DNA of 64,000 nt from Acinetobacter sp. ASP199 (GCF_022700675.1 NZ_CP062182.1:1984001-2048000), one strand, 5' to 3'. Positions 47,247-56,937 are shown, counted from the stretch's first letter. Numbers and translations: made by a program. The notes: generated by a model not told the origin, from the letters alone.

Positions 47247-48396
47247 TTAATTACACCCACCGGTAGTCCATTTATTAACTACTTCACTATACCACTCCAT
47301 AATCTTTACACGCTCATCCCAATACTGTGCTCGGTTATATGCAGAACGAATGCGGTTCTGTGGCACATGGGCAAGCTGACGTTCAATTGCATCCGAATTA
47401 AACAAATTTGATTCATTTAGCACAGTACTAAACAAAGATCTAAACCCATGAGTTGTCATTCGACCTGTATAACCAGAACGCTTAATGACAGCTAAAATTG
47501 ATTCACTACGCATAGGTTCTTTATTATTTAATCTGTGTGGGAATAATAGATCTTGGTTGTGTGTCAAACGTAGCGCCTGAAGCTCATCAATCATCATATC
47601 TGTTAAAGGTACACGATGGGGTAAACCGTTCTTCATACGCTCAGCAGGGATATCCCACTTACGTTCTTCAAGATCAAATTCTTCCCAACGTGCTTGCAAC
47701 AACTCACTTACTCGAACGCCAGTCAACATAACAAGAATGATTGCATGGTGAGTCTGAGCATCTGCTGGATAGGCTTTAATCCTTCTAAGAAATTCAGGCA
47801 TTTCACTTTCAGGTAATGACGCTAAATTCTTCACTTTTTTATTCTTAAGCGCATAAACCAAATCACTGGCTGGATTGTCATATCGGTAGCCGTGGGCTAT
47901 GGCATATTTCATCACCATACCGCATCGAGATAGCGTACGTTTAGCTACTTCAGTAGAACCTCTAGCTTCAATTTTTTTTAATAACCTGCAAGATCTCAGG
48001 TGCTTGAATCTGATTGATTCGTTTATTTGCAAGTGTACAGTAAAGCTCGTCCAAAGAAGCTCGTACATTACTAATATGTTTAGATGACCAAGTCTCTCTT
48101 TGATTATCAAACCAATCTTCTGCCACCTCTTTAAAAAATGGCTTGATGTCTTCGTATAAGACTGACTTAGAATGCTTGTATTTCAGGTCAAGGGCAAGCT
48201 CTCTTGCTTTCTTTAAGCTCATATCAGGATATGGACCCAGTGACTCTGACTTGCGCTCACCATGAACGGTATAGCGTACATTCCAATATTTTTGCCCTGC
48301 CGGCATCACCAGAAGCGACAGCCCATTCTCATCCGAAAGACGATATCTTTTATCTTGTGGTTGCGCTTTTCTGCATTCTGTATCTGTGAGTTTCAT
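47247..48396 (-). pseudogene. Tyrosine integrase with a frameshift in a T8 run
   Basis: The N-terminal DUF4102 arm-binding domain (MKLTDTECRKAQPQDKRYRL) and the catalytic domain are in two frames. The catalytic residues are all visible: Arg in TGVRVSELL, HxxR in HGFRS, and Tyr in SAYNRAQYWDERV. The break is a run of eight T at 47972-47979 (A8 on the coding strand). Removing one base restores a single frame with VIKKIEARGS. It is a real loss or a homopolymer sequencing error. It belongs to the nested element whose att site is at 48581. Confidence 0.85.
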
Positions 48397-48513
48397 CTGT
48401 ATTCACCCTTTATCTAGACTAAAAATAATTGGGTAAATTTTCCCAATTATTACCCGCAGAAGGCAAAAATTGGGTCACACAGCTTAGGACAGGATCGGAC
48501 AATACAGCCAATA

Positions 48514-48548
48514 AAAAAGCCCTTAAACATTGAATTTAAGGGCTTTTT
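48514..48548. terminator. Strong bidirectional hairpin terminator
   Basis: A 14-bp perfect stem (AAAAAGCCCTTAAA with its complement) and a 7-nt loop. It separates the frameshifted integrase's upstream region from the att site at 48581. It could be the terminator that normally follows tmRNA, carried along with the element; that is speculative. Confidence 0.65.
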
Positions 48549-48580
48549 TACATTCAGTCGAACATCTCTGAATTGAATTT

Positions 48581-48595
48581 TGGTGGAGATGGCGG
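48581..48595. other. tmRNA-3'-end-like att core (right end of nested element)
   Basis: TGGTGGAGATGGCGG equals the reverse complement of a tmRNA 3' end with its CCA, as I recall for Acinetobacter-type ssrA. The following bases (AAACTGAATTC) are a degenerate continuation. TGGAGATGGCG recurs at 36839-36849 in the same orientation. The frameshifted integrase lies directly beside it, on the expected side. Confidence 0.6.
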
Positions 48596-48629
48596 AAACT
48601 GAATTCGCTTGTACTCCAAAACTCACTGA

Positions 48630-49862
48630 TCAGTCTTTAGATTTACAGACCAATTGATCTAAATAATCAGACCATGCTTGCATCATGCCTTTGCGCTCTT
48701 CCAAATACTTTGTACGGTTGTATGCCCTTCCGTGCATATCCCTAACCTGATGAGCAAGCTGCTGCTCTATACGCTCAATAGGAAATTTTAAAACTTCATC
48801 CAATAAGGTTCTGGCAGTTGCTCGGAATCCGTGCCCAGTCGTCTCTCCATTTTCAAAGCCATATTGTTTCAAACGCTTATTAATTGTCGATTCACTGATA
48901 GTTTTAGTTTTATCGCGCATAGATACAAAACAATATTCTGCATGTCCGGTAATGTAATATAGCTCTTGAAACATCTTTAACACTTGATCAGACAAAGGAA
49001 CTATATGTTGTAAAGCGGTCTGATTCTTTGTTTTGGATGGTGTATAACTCCATGTTTTATTTTCAAAATCGATATCAGCCCATTTTGCTGCTCGCAATTC
49101 TCCAGGACGCACAAATACATGAGGTAAGATTTTCACAGCGTAATCAATGACGATATCACCACGCCCTACATTTTTATTTATATTGTTGAGTAGCTGCCCT
49201 AACTGCTGTTCGTCAGTGATAGCAGCTCTATGCTTAGTTTTGCCTACTTTCAAAACACCACTAATTTGATCAGCGACATTAAATTGACACAAACTTAAAG
49301 AGATTGCATAACGAAAGACTTGAGATGCTTTACTTCTCATTCGCTTTGCAGAATCTGTTTTGCCTTGACGCTCGTAAATACGACATACTTCCAAAACTTG
49401 TGTAGGCGTTATTTCAGTAATAACTTGATCACCAAGAGCAGCATATAATTTATCCCAAACAAATTGATTTCTTCGCTGAGTACTCGGCTCTAACTCTTCA
49501 GTTTTACGGTATTCATCTGCAATCACCTTGAAAGTATTTTTTTTATATTGGGTTGTTTCATTTTCACGCTTTTTCTGAATGGTAGGATCAATATTCTGAG
49601 CAAGCTGCTCTCTGAACTCACTTCTTTTTGCACGTGCTGATGCCAATGTACAGCTTGGATATACACCAATAGCTATAGTGGCTCTTTTCTTTGTAATTGG
49701 GCGAATATAATCAAAACGCCAGTATGCCCCGCCTTTTTTATCTAATAACAGATAAAGGCCACCACCATCTGAAAGCTTAATATTTTTTTCAAATGATTTC
49801 TTTTGCATTGATATTGCAGATTTAATTTTTGAGTCTGTAAGACTAATAACGAGTTTAGGCAT
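48630..49862 (-). CDS. Tyrosine integrase of the tRNA-Arg island (P4 type)
   Basis: 410 residues from the ATG at 49862; a TTG at 49883 is also in frame. The DUF4102 N-terminus (LSDGGGLYLLLDKKGG) and complete catalytic set (RPGELRAAKW, HGFRATART, RAYNRTKYLEER) are present. Located about 140 bp from the tRNA-Arg 3' end, it should recombine the 15-bp core in that tRNA. It appears intact, so the island might still excise. Upstream TACCGTA repeats are likely its own binding sites. Confidence 0.93.
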   Translation of the reverse strand: MPKLVISLTDSKIKSAISMQKKSFEKNIKLSDGGGLYLLLDKKGGAYWRFDYIRPITKKRATIAIGVYPSCTLASARAKRSEFREQLAQNIDPTIQKKRENETTQYKKNTFKVIADEYRKTEELEPSTQRRNQFVWDKLYAALGDQVITEITPTQVLEVCRIYERQGKTDSAKRMRSKASQVFRYAISLSLCQFNVADQISGVLKVGKTKHRAAITDEQQLGQLLNNINKNVGRGDIVIDYAVKILPHVFVRPGELRAAKWADIDFENKTWSYTPSKTKNQTALQHIVPLSDQVLKMFQELYYITGHAEYCFVSMRDKTKTISESTINKRLKQYGFENGETTGHGFRATARTLLDEVLKFPIERIEQQLAHQVRDMHGRAYNRTKYLEERKGMMQAWSDYLDQLVCKSKD

Positions 49863-49894
49863 TTTTACGGTATATTTTTTCAAGAAACAGAATG

Positions 49895-49913
49895 TACCGT
49901 AAAAAATACCGTA
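49895..49913. repeat. 19-bp repeat TACCGTA-A5-TACCGTA, right copy
   Basis: Exact match to 21628-21646 near the other island end. It lies 32 bp upstream of the integrase ATG, consistent with an arm-type site that also controls the integrase promoter. Confidence 0.65.
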
Positions 49914-50023
49914 AAAACTTGCGGTATCCTAAAACGCCTTCGGACATTATCGGACAATAGGCAGATATAAGTTATTAATTTTTAATAATATTAGGATTAA
50001 TTCGGATGTGATCAGACAAGAAA

Positions 50024-50038
50024 ATGGTGCGCTCAGCG
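50024..50038. other. att core within tRNA-Arg (right boundary of island)
   Basis: ATGGTGCGCTCAGCG covers the CCA and 3' acceptor strand of tRNA-Arg(CCG) (minus strand) and is repeated at 21550-21564. Confidence 0.85.
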
Positions 50039-50100
50039 GGACTCGAACCCACGCCACAGGCTTCGGAGACCTGTACTCTATCCAGTTGAGCTATGAGCGC
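50025..50100 (-). tRNA. tRNA-Arg(CCG)
   Basis: 76 nt including an encoded CCA. Acceptor GCGCTCA pairs with TGAGCGC. The anticodon loop CTCCGAA gives anticodon CCG (codon CGG). T arm GTGGG-TTCGAGT-CCCGC is present. The gene is intact, with its 3' end used as the island attachment site. Confidence 0.93.
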
Positions 50101-50280
50101 GCGATGCACATCATAACAAAAAAAACCGTAAGGTAAAGCAACTATATATAAGTCAGTGACTTTAGTGACTACGCTTTGAACAATCCTCTCACACCTTTAT
50201 AAAAGAATTCCCACTCAATCACTTGGCTTATTTATACAGATCACTCACAATATCTCAATTTTTCACCATTTGAGATCTCC

Positions 50281-51216
50281 ATGACTGATGCATTGACCTT
50301 AAGGGATTTGTCAAAGACCTATCGCAATGGCTTTCAAGCATTAAAAGGTATTAATCTGGATGTACCAGAGGGTGAGTTTTATGCCCTGCTCGGCCCGAAT
50401 GGTGCAGGTAAATCTACAACCATCGGCATCATTAGTTCCTTAACAAGAAAAACCTCAGGGACTGTTGAGATTTTTGGTCACAACCTAGATACCCATCCTT
50501 CTGAAGCGAAACAGTGTTTAGGCGTAGTACCCCAAGAATTCAACTTCTCCCAGTTTGAGAAAACGTTTGACATCCTTGTCACGCAGGCAGGCTATTACGG
50601 TATTCCAAAGAAAATCGCGCAAGAACGTGCCGAAGAATATTTAAACAAACTGGGTTTGTGGGAAAAACGCGCTACACAAGCACGTATGCTTTCAGGCGGG
50701 ATGAAACGTCGTCTGATGATCGCCCGTGCCATGATGCATGAACCAAAACTGTTAATTCTGGATGAACCAACTGCGGGTGTCGATATTGAACTGCGTCGCT
50801 CAATGTGGGACTTCCTGAATGAGATGAACAATAAAGGCACATCAATCATTTTGACCACACACTACTTAGAAGAAGCAGAGATGCTGTGTCGCCGGATCGC
50901 AATCATTGACCGTGGTGTCATTAAAGAAGACACCACCATGAAGAACTTCCTCAATCAGCTGAATGAAGAATCCTTTATCTTCGATCTGGCTGAGCCAATT
51001 GAACCTTTCCATCTCGACATTATAGGGGTGAAGTTTAATCTGGTTGATCCAATGACATTGGAAGTTACCTTAGATAAAGCACATAGCATGAATGAGCTAT
51101 TCCAATTACTCGAATCACAAAATATCCAAGTACGTAGTATGCGTAACAAATCCAATCGTCTTGAAGAATTGTTTGTGAAAATGGTTGAGAAAAACCTCAA
51201 TGGAGCTGCGCAATGA
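50281..51216 (+). CDS. yadG: ABC transporter ATP-binding protein (YadG-like)
   Basis: 311 residues. Walker A GPNGAGKST, signature LSGGMKRRL, Walker B LLILDEPTAGVD and the switch His in ILTTHYLEEAE. It is the ATPase of a two-component ABC-2 exporter. Length and layout match E. coli YadG (308). Its stop overlaps the permease start (ATGA), so the pair is translated together. Substrate unknown. Confidence 0.92.
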   Translation: MTDALTLRDLSKTYRNGFQALKGINLDVPEGEFYALLGPNGAGKSTTIGIISSLTRKTSGTVEIFGHNLDTHPSEAKQCLGVVPQEFNFSQFEKTFDILVTQAGYYGIPKKIAQERAEEYLNKLGLWEKRATQARMLSGGMKRRLMIARAMMHEPKLLILDEPTAGVDIELRRSMWDFLNEMNNKGTSIILTTHYLEEAEMLCRRIAIIDRGVIKEDTTMKNFLNQLNEESFIFDLAEPIEPFHLDIIGVKFNLVDPMTLEVTLDKAHSMNELFQLLESQNIQVRSMRNKSNRLEELFVKMVEKNLNGAAQ

Positions 51217-51986
51217 ATTTAAATCAACTTAGCGTTGCCCTCTATACCATCATTTATAAAGAAATCCGCCGCTTTATGCGGATCTGGCCACAAACCTTGC
51301 TTCCGCCTGCCATTACCATGACTTTATATTTCGTCATTTTTGGTAATCTGGTGGGTTCGCGGATTGGAGAAATGGGCGGCTTTAGCTATATGCAGTTCAT
51401 TGTACCTGGTTTGATTATGATGGCCGTAATTACCAACAGCTATGCCAACGTATCTTCCAGTTTCTTTAGCTCCAAGTTTCAGAAGAGCATTGAAGAACTG
51501 ATTATGAGTCCGGTTCCACTCCATGCAATCCTCTGGGGCTATGTTCTAGGCGGCGTGGCTCGTGGTATTTTGGTGGCAATTATTGTAACCAGCATGAGTC
51601 TGTTCTTTACAGACTTATATATTACTAACTGGTTCGTCACTATATATACCGTACTGGTTACTTCACTACTGTTTTCATTGGGTGGCTTTATTAATGCAGT
51701 TTATGCCAAATCCTTTGATGATATCTCGATTATCCCCACTTTTGTGCTGACTCCCCTGACTTATTTAGGTGGTGTATTCTATGCCATCAGTGTTTTAAGC
51801 CCTTTTTGGCAAAATCTCTCTTTAATTAACCCGATCGTTTATATGGTAAATGCATTCCGTTTCGGCATTTTAGGTCATAGCGATGTCAATGTTTCCATTT
51901 CATTGGTTGTGATTACCTTCTGGTGTGCTGTGTTATACGGTATTGCTTACTATTTATTGTCTCGTGGTTCAGGAATGCGTGAATAA
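51213..51986 (+). CDS. yadH: ABC-2 type permease (YadH-like)
   Basis: 257 residues with six membrane segments. The ABC-2 signature region is FTYxGGVFYAISVLSPFWQN-like (TPLTYLGGVFYAISVLSP). It partners the ATPase upstream. Its TAA overlaps the queF ATG by one base (TAATG), so all three genes are in one operon. Confidence 0.92.
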   Translation: MNLNQLSVALYTIIYKEIRRFMRIWPQTLLPPAITMTLYFVIFGNLVGSRIGEMGGFSYMQFIVPGLIMMAVITNSYANVSSSFFSSKFQKSIEELIMSPVPLHAILWGYVLGGVARGILVAIIVTSMSLFFTDLYITNWFVTIYTVLVTSLLFSLGGFINAVYAKSFDDISIIPTFVLTPLTYLGGVFYAISVLSPFWQNLSLINPIVYMVNAFRFGILGHSDVNVSISLVVITFWCAVLYGIAYYLLSRGSGMRE

Positions 51987-52801
51987 TGAGTGTAGAACAT
52001 TCTCTTCTTGGTAAAGACACCAACTATCCAACAGAATATCAACCGGAGATTCTGTACCCGATTTCACGTGCGCCTGCGCGTGAAAAATATGCCCATGTGC
52101 AAGCCATTCAACAGGGCAAAGACTGGTGGCATATTTTTGAAATATCCTGGTTAAATGCTGCCGGTGTACCGCAAGTTGCCATTGGCCGAATGACTTTACC
52201 CGCGTCTTCTCCTAATTTGATCGAATCCAAATCGCTTAAGTTGTATTTCAATAGCCTGAATTTTGCCAAGTTTGAGTCTAAAGCAGCTTTTATTGCGACA
52301 GTTGAACAGGATCTTTCCAAAGCCGCTGAAGCGGACGTGAAACTGGACCTGTTCCATGTAGATGAGCTGGAAATTGCCAAGCTTGAAGGAGTCTGCCTGG
52401 ATGAACTAACTCCAGAGCGTCTGGAAAATCATCCTGATGCGACGTTATTGGCTCTGGATGATCAAAGCGATGAAAATGTCGAAGTTCAGCTGTATTCACA
52501 TTTATTAAGAAGTAACTGCCCAGTCACTGGACAACCGGACTGGGGTACAGTATTTATACGCTATCAAGGTCAAAAACCTTGTTATAAGAGTATTTTGGCT
52601 TATATTATTTCTTATCGTCAGCACAACGGTTTCCACGAACAATGTGTGGAACAGATGTTTGCCGATATCTGGCAAAATCTAAAACCAGAAAAGCTGATGG
52701 TATATGCGACCTATACACGCCGTGGTGGATTGGATATCAACCCTTGTCGTGTATCGGACTCTACATGGATGCCTCGCCCTATTCGTTTAGCGCGACAATA
52801 A
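51986..52801 (+). CDS. queF: NADPH-dependent 7-cyano-7-deazaguanine reductase
   Basis: 271 residues of the two-domain (YqfB-like, E. coli type) QueF. The catalytic Cys and Asp lie in SNCPVTGQPDWGTV, and the FHEQCVEQ motif of the substrate pocket follows. It reduces preQ0 to preQ1 in queuosine tRNA modification. Overlap with the permease gene shows co-transcription; there is no known functional link to YadGH. Confidence 0.95.
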   Translation: MSVEHSLLGKDTNYPTEYQPEILYPISRAPAREKYAHVQAIQQGKDWWHIFEISWLNAAGVPQVAIGRMTLPASSPNLIESKSLKLYFNSLNFAKFESKAAFIATVEQDLSKAAEADVKLDLFHVDELEIAKLEGVCLDELTPERLENHPDATLLALDDQSDENVEVQLYSHLLRSNCPVTGQPDWGTVFIRYQGQKPCYKSILAYIISYRQHNGFHEQCVEQMFADIWQNLKPEKLMVYATYTRRGGLDINPCRVSDSTWMPRPIRLARQ

Positions 52802-52820
52802 GAAACATTGAGGTTTAACG

Positions 52821-53471
52821 ATGCCTTTTTTTGGATTTGTTCCTTCAGCAGAACTTTTAAATACAATTCAGACTGCACAGAAAAATAAAAACTCCAGCGA
52901 ACCGCTGTATCCATTTCGTGACAAGACCGCATTAATGATTAATGATGAAATCATTGATGCCATTCTGACTGAACTTGTACGCAAGTTCCCGGCAAGTGAT
53001 AAGCGTGATACTGCGGAAAAACTGGCAGGATATATCAAGTCCACGGTAGCAGTCTTGCTCAAGCAGTTATTGGGCAAAGCTCCCAATGATGTGGTACGTG
53101 AATCCATTGCCTTTTCTGAACGCAGTCTGTTTAAGGATCCTAAAGGTAACTTCCGCATCGGCGAATCTCTGGATGCCAACCTGGTTACTAACCTGAAGTA
53201 TCAGTTTGCTGAAGTGAAAGCAGGCAATGAAATCGACAAACAGACCTTGAGCAACCTCTACAAGGAGTTTGGTGAAGCGACTGTGCGTCATTTTATGGTG
53301 GATTTCAACAAAACCCTGGATCTGGGCATGATCAAACGCAAAGCAGCGGATATCGGCGCTTCTGCAGTGATCAAGGCAATCAACATTGCTGCTGATAAAA
53401 TCATCCTGAAATTAACCAAGGATGAACTGAAAGCCATGGCGGAATACCACGATACTTTGTTCTATTCTTAA
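52821..53471 (+). CDS. Hypothetical protein, 216 aa
   Basis: A mostly helical soluble protein beginning MPFFGFVPSAELLNTIQTAQ, 19 bp after queF, so probably the last gene of that operon. A terminator follows at 53487. No known domain is recognised; conserved-looking segments are FRDKTALMINDEIIDAILTE and LTKDELKAMAEYHDTL. Likely a conserved Moraxellaceae protein. Confidence 0.7.
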   Translation: MPFFGFVPSAELLNTIQTAQKNKNSSEPLYPFRDKTALMINDEIIDAILTELVRKFPASDKRDTAEKLAGYIKSTVAVLLKQLLGKAPNDVVRESIAFSERSLFKDPKGNFRIGESLDANLVTNLKYQFAEVKAGNEIDKQTLSNLYKEFGEATVRHFMVDFNKTLDLGMIKRKAADIGASAVIKAINIAADKIILKLTKDELKAMAEYHDTLFYS

Positions 53472-53486
53472 TATCAATTGATAAAA

Positions 53487-53510
53487 AAGCCTGACCGATG
53501 TCGGGCTTTA
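53487..53510 (+). terminator. Terminator of the yadG-queF operon
   Basis: A 10-bp stem (AAAGCCTGAC with GTCGGGCTTT, one G-T pair) and a 4-nt loop, followed by T-rich sequence. Confidence 0.7.
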
Positions 53511-53765
53511 TTATTACCGATGAAATAACTTGTTACAGTAAATGCCTTTTCACAAGAAAAATGCCTTAAAAATAACCATACTTTGTCTCTTTTTGTCAAA
53601 GCGGTTGGATGTCATTATCCAGTCAATGTTATCTTTAATGGTTCTGAGCAATTGTGTTCTGTTTACAAGATTTTATCGATTTTTTGCCTCTTTTTTTCAG
53701 GCATAAATAGAATTACAGGATGCTCCTATTGCCAACTCATTCATGAAATTGGAAATCACTGTCAG

Positions 53766-54767
53766 ATGTTAAAACCACATTTTTATAAAAAACTTAAACA
53801 ACTTTCTCTGGTACTCGCTGCATTTAGTTTTAGTAGTTTTAGCCAAGCCAATGATTTCCAAACGCATCCGTCTTATTCCGCTTTTAAAATCAAAACCATG
53901 CAACAGTATGGTTTAAGTAATGAGCAGATTGACTGGGCCATGAATGGCACACGCAATTTACCCAATGTGCTGAGCATCATGAGCCGTCCAGGTGAAAGTA
54001 AACCGTGGTATAGCTATAAAACCAATTTTCTGGCTGAGAGTACGATTCAGCGTGGTGTACGCTTTAAACAGCAGTATGCCGATACCCTGAATCGCGCTGA
54101 ACAACAGTTTGGTGTACCACAGGCGATTATTCTTGGGATTCTTGGAGTAGAAACCGGTTTTGGTAGCAATAAAGGCTCTTTTATTACCCGTGATGCTTTA
54201 GCCACTCTTGGATTTAATGGTGACCGCCGCAATGAATACTTTCAGGATGAGCTTTCTGCTCTGATTGCCTGGTCGTATAAAGATGGAGTGCCAACCAATT
54301 CTGTAGTCGGTTCTTATGCCGGTGCGATCGGTTATCCCCAGTTTATGCCAAGCAATATTCCGAAGTTTGGTGTGGACTATGATGGCAATGGTCATATTGA
54401 CCTTCGTAACTCTGCTGTGGATGCTATTGGTTCGATTGCCAATTATCTGGCTCAACATGGCTGGCAACGCAACCAGCCAATTGCTTTCCCTGCACGTTAT
54501 ACCGGTTCAAATCCAGAGATGGTCATTGCCAAGGACCTGACCCAACCAACACCCTATGGTGTATTGAAAAACCAAGGAATCAGTCCTATGAATCCGATCG
54601 TAAAAATCGACGATCTGGATTTGGTCAATGTCATTCAATTGCAAGAAAATTATGGATCGATTTACTACATTACTTATCCAAATTTTCAGGTGATTACCAC
54701 CTATAATCGCAGCCGAATGTACGCCACTGCCTTGTGGTTATTAGGTACAGAAATCGTGAGCAGATAA
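53766..54767 (+). CDS. mltB: Membrane-bound lytic murein transglycosylase B
   Basis: 333 residues from the ATG at 53766. The signal peptide (LKQLSLVLAAFSFSSFSQAN) begins there; the 61 codons upstream are not protein-like. The catalytic Glu is in GVETGFGSNKGSF, followed by the conserved SYAGAIGYPQFMPSN. The enzyme cleaves peptidoglycan to anhydro-muropeptides. No lipobox Cys is visible, so it is probably periplasmic rather than a lipoprotein. Confidence 0.9.
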   Translation: MLKPHFYKKLKQLSLVLAAFSFSSFSQANDFQTHPSYSAFKIKTMQQYGLSNEQIDWAMNGTRNLPNVLSIMSRPGESKPWYSYKTNFLAESTIQRGVRFKQQYADTLNRAEQQFGVPQAIILGILGVETGFGSNKGSFITRDALATLGFNGDRRNEYFQDELSALIAWSYKDGVPTNSVVGSYAGAIGYPQFMPSNIPKFGVDYDGNGHIDLRNSAVDAIGSIANYLAQHGWQRNQPIAFPARYTGSNPEMVIAKDLTQPTPYGVLKNQGISPMNPIVKIDDLDLVNVIQLQENYGSIYYITYPNFQVITTYNRSRMYATALWLLGTEIVSR

Positions 54768-55055
54768 GACTCTTCTTTACCGCAAGACACAAAAGTCAAC
54801 AAATTTTTATGAGAAATAGTTCAAATTATGGGCTTTTCTCATACCTTGTTACAATTTTGATCATTTTTTAACCATTTATTGTTTATTTTACGTTCTTTCC
54901 AAGACTATTTTAATTAAAGACTAGACAGGCTATTGCTGGCATGAATATCATCCATTTCGTCAAATGTAGTTGCATAAGTTAAATATCAGGCTCGTTTACT
55001 TGGTTTTTCAGTACTTTAGACTAACCTTTTGAACCCGCTGCTAGGAGTTGATTCG

Positions 55056-55667
55056 ATGCATTCTTCAATCAAATACTTAATGGCCATTGCCACGACCGTG
55101 ACGCTGACGCAGTCGCAGGCAGAATTGGTCCAGTCATCATCATTAAATAATGATCATGACCGTTCGCGTGTTGCGACACGTGTTTTGAATCGTGAAGCTC
55201 AAAGCTTCAATTCAAACTTTACAAACTTAAACAGCCTTTCAATCACTGAGCGTTCTGGCGATAAAGTTCGTCGTGAAACGATTGCAGCAAAAATTGAAAT
55301 CCCTGAAGATGAGCCTTCAGTGATTGAAAAACTGAACACCGTTGCTTCCAACACAGTTCGTAAATTTAGCCAGACTGGTACAGCGTCTTGGTATGGTCGT
55401 CAGTTCCATGGTCGTAAAACAGCGAGCGGTGAAACTTTCGACATGAATGCAATGACTGCGGCTCACCGCAGCCTGCCATTGAACTGTTACATTCGCGTGA
55501 CAAATAAGAACAATGGTAAGAGCGTGGTAGTGAAAGTAAATGACCGCGGTCCATTCCATGGCAACCGTGTTGTAGATTTATCTTACGGTGCTGCTAAACG
55601 TCTTGGTATTACCAATGCTGGCGTTGCTAAAGTAAGTATTGAACGCGTAGACGGTCCAAACTCTTAA
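55056..55667 (+). CDS. rlpA: RlpA-like septal ring lytic transglycosylase
   Basis: 203 residues from the ATG at 55056, 8 nt from AGGAG; a TTG at 55029 is less likely. A short signal peptide (YLMAIATTVTLTQSQA), a low-complexity middle, and a double-psi beta-barrel: GTASWYGRQFHGRKTASGE and VVKVNDRGPFHGNRVVDLSY with the catalytic Asp. It lacks a SPOR domain, so it is a shorter RlpA form. A terminator follows. Confidence 0.9.
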   Translation: MHSSIKYLMAIATTVTLTQSQAELVQSSSLNNDHDRSRVATRVLNREAQSFNSNFTNLNSLSITERSGDKVRRETIAAKIEIPEDEPSVIEKLNTVASNTVRKFSQTGTASWYGRQFHGRKTASGETFDMNAMTAAHRSLPLNCYIRVTNKNNGKSVVVKVNDRGPFHGNRVVDLSYGAAKRLGITNAGVAKVSIERVDGPNS

Positions 55668-55690
55668 TTAACGCTGCACATATTTGACTT

Positions 55691-55717
55691 AAAAGCCACA
55701 TACAATGTGGCTTTTTT
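55691..55717 (+). terminator. Terminator of rlpA
   Basis: A 10-bp perfect stem (AAAGCCACAT with ATGTGGCTTT), a 3-nt loop and a T run. Confidence 0.8.
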
Positions 55718-55742
55718 AATACCTTTTATTTATAGAGCCATC

Positions 55743-55823
55743 ATGCTTCGATTCGAACTCACTACTGCAATTATCCTACTCTGCTTATTTACTGCTTTAG
55801 TCTGCTGGTCCTTTTACGGATAG
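55743..55823 (+). CDS. Candidate 26-aa membrane microprotein
   Basis: ATG to TAG frame encoding MLRFELTTAIILLCLFTALV and CWSFYG. After a short charged start, 17 residues form one membrane helix. It lies between rlpA's terminator and the Mpo1-like gene. The ribosome site is weak. Similar tiny single-helix proteins occur in respiratory and transport complexes, but nothing links this one to a partner. Confidence 0.35.
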   Translation: MLRFELTTAIILLCLFTALVCWSFYG

Positions 55824-55907
55824 TACGCAACAACGGTCTATGTTTTGACCATACACTTAATCTAGACTATATTTTTAGAGTAATTTGAAAGTCTAGGAAA
55901 AATAAAA

Positions 55908-56363
55908 ATGAAAAGCATCTCTGAATGGTTCGATGAATATAGTGAAAGTCATCAAAATAAAACCAACAAACTGATTCATTGGGTATGCGTACCAACGATC
56001 TATTTTTCGATTATTGGCATCTTGGCACATTTCAGCGCATTACTGACTACCCTATTACTAGTCTTATCTTTTATTTTTTATGCTCGCTTAGACATTGTAC
56101 TTGCAGTTGCGATGGCCGCACTCACCTTGGTCATGGCTTGGCTGATTTTGATCTTGCCTGTAGGTAAAGGCTTTTTTGTCGCATTATTTGTTTTCGCGTG
56201 GATTGGTCAATTTTATGGTCATAAAATCGAAGGCAAAAAACCTTCTTTCTTTAAAGACCTCCAATTCCTTCTCATTGGCCCTATTTGGTGTATGGATGCT
56301 TATTTAGATAAACTTATACCCTCCTGGAAAAAACGCCAGAAAAGCGAAATAGTGAGCATCTAA
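55908..56363 (+). CDS. Mpo1-like (DUF962) membrane protein
   Basis: 151 residues with about four hydrophobic segments. The N-terminal SHQNKTNKLIHWVCVPTIY and the later AWIGQFYGHKIEGKKPSFFK are the DUF962/Mpo1 signatures, including the conserved His residues. In yeast, Mpo1 is an iron-dependent dioxygenase of 2-hydroxy fatty acids; the bacterial function is not established. Confidence 0.88.
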   Translation: MKSISEWFDEYSESHQNKTNKLIHWVCVPTIYFSIIGILAHFSALLTTLLLVLSFIFYARLDIVLAVAMAALTLVMAWLILILPVGKGFFVALFVFAWIGQFYGHKIEGKKPSFFKDLQFLLIGPIWCMDAYLDKLIPSWKKRQKSEIVSI

Positions 56364-56395
56364 CGCTATATTCGGTTATTTCAATCGGAAGAACC

Positions 56396-56905
56396 TTATT
56401 GATAGGTTCTTCCTTGGTGTTTTAGCCAGCCATCAACATGTTTTCGGCTTGGATCATGATGCGTCCAATGAATGACCCCACCCTTTTCGCTATATTCATA
56501 TTCACCAAAAAATTCCACCACGTCGCCTTTTTGTATATTTGAAATACGCGGTGCCAGATCAATATTATGAGCGACCAGCACGGTATGGCCATTGTTCAGT
56601 TCCAAAATAAACTTCTGATGACGAGACCCTTCATTATCATCTTTTAATACCGCAATCACCTCACCAGCACCTTGAACCTGAATATCACTTTGTCTTTGCT
56701 GATAAGCCTGTTGTATACGTGCAGCACCCGAATCTACCGTATTCATATTTGCACGACCAGGCTGCTGTTTATGTTGTTCAGTAGCTTCCTGTACAGGTGT
56801 AAATGTATGGGTCTGTTGCTTGGATTCAGATAGATCAAGCCCTAAATAAGCAGCAACCAAAAGTGCGATTACTGCTCCAATCCCTATATTTGTTTTATTT
56901 GCCAT
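56396..56905 (-). CDS. DUF3465 family protein with N-terminal membrane anchor
   Basis: 169 residues: one N-terminal membrane helix (IGIGAVIALLVAAYLGLDL), a Gln-rich linker, and a C-terminal OB-like domain (VIAVLKDDNEGSRHQKFILE, then GDVVEFFGEYEYSEKGG and VIHWTHHDPSRKHVDGWL). The domain matches DUF3465, often found as a secreted or anchored protein. Function unknown. Confidence 0.82.
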   Translation of the reverse strand: MANKTNIGIGAVIALLVAAYLGLDLSESKQQTHTFTPVQEATEQHKQQPGRANMNTVDSGAARIQQAYQQRQSDIQVQGAGEVIAVLKDDNEGSRHQKFILELNNGHTVLVAHNIDLAPRISNIQKGDVVEFFGEYEYSEKGGVIHWTHHDPSRKHVDGWLKHQGRTYQ

Positions 56906-56937
56906 AATTCCTCCCTGAGAAGTAATGATTTAATCAT

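Noticed and set aside
48581..48620. A tmRNA (ssrA) gene
   Set aside because: Only the terminal ~15 bp resemble tmRNA; no tag-peptide region or 5' half is present on either side, so it is an att site, not a gene.
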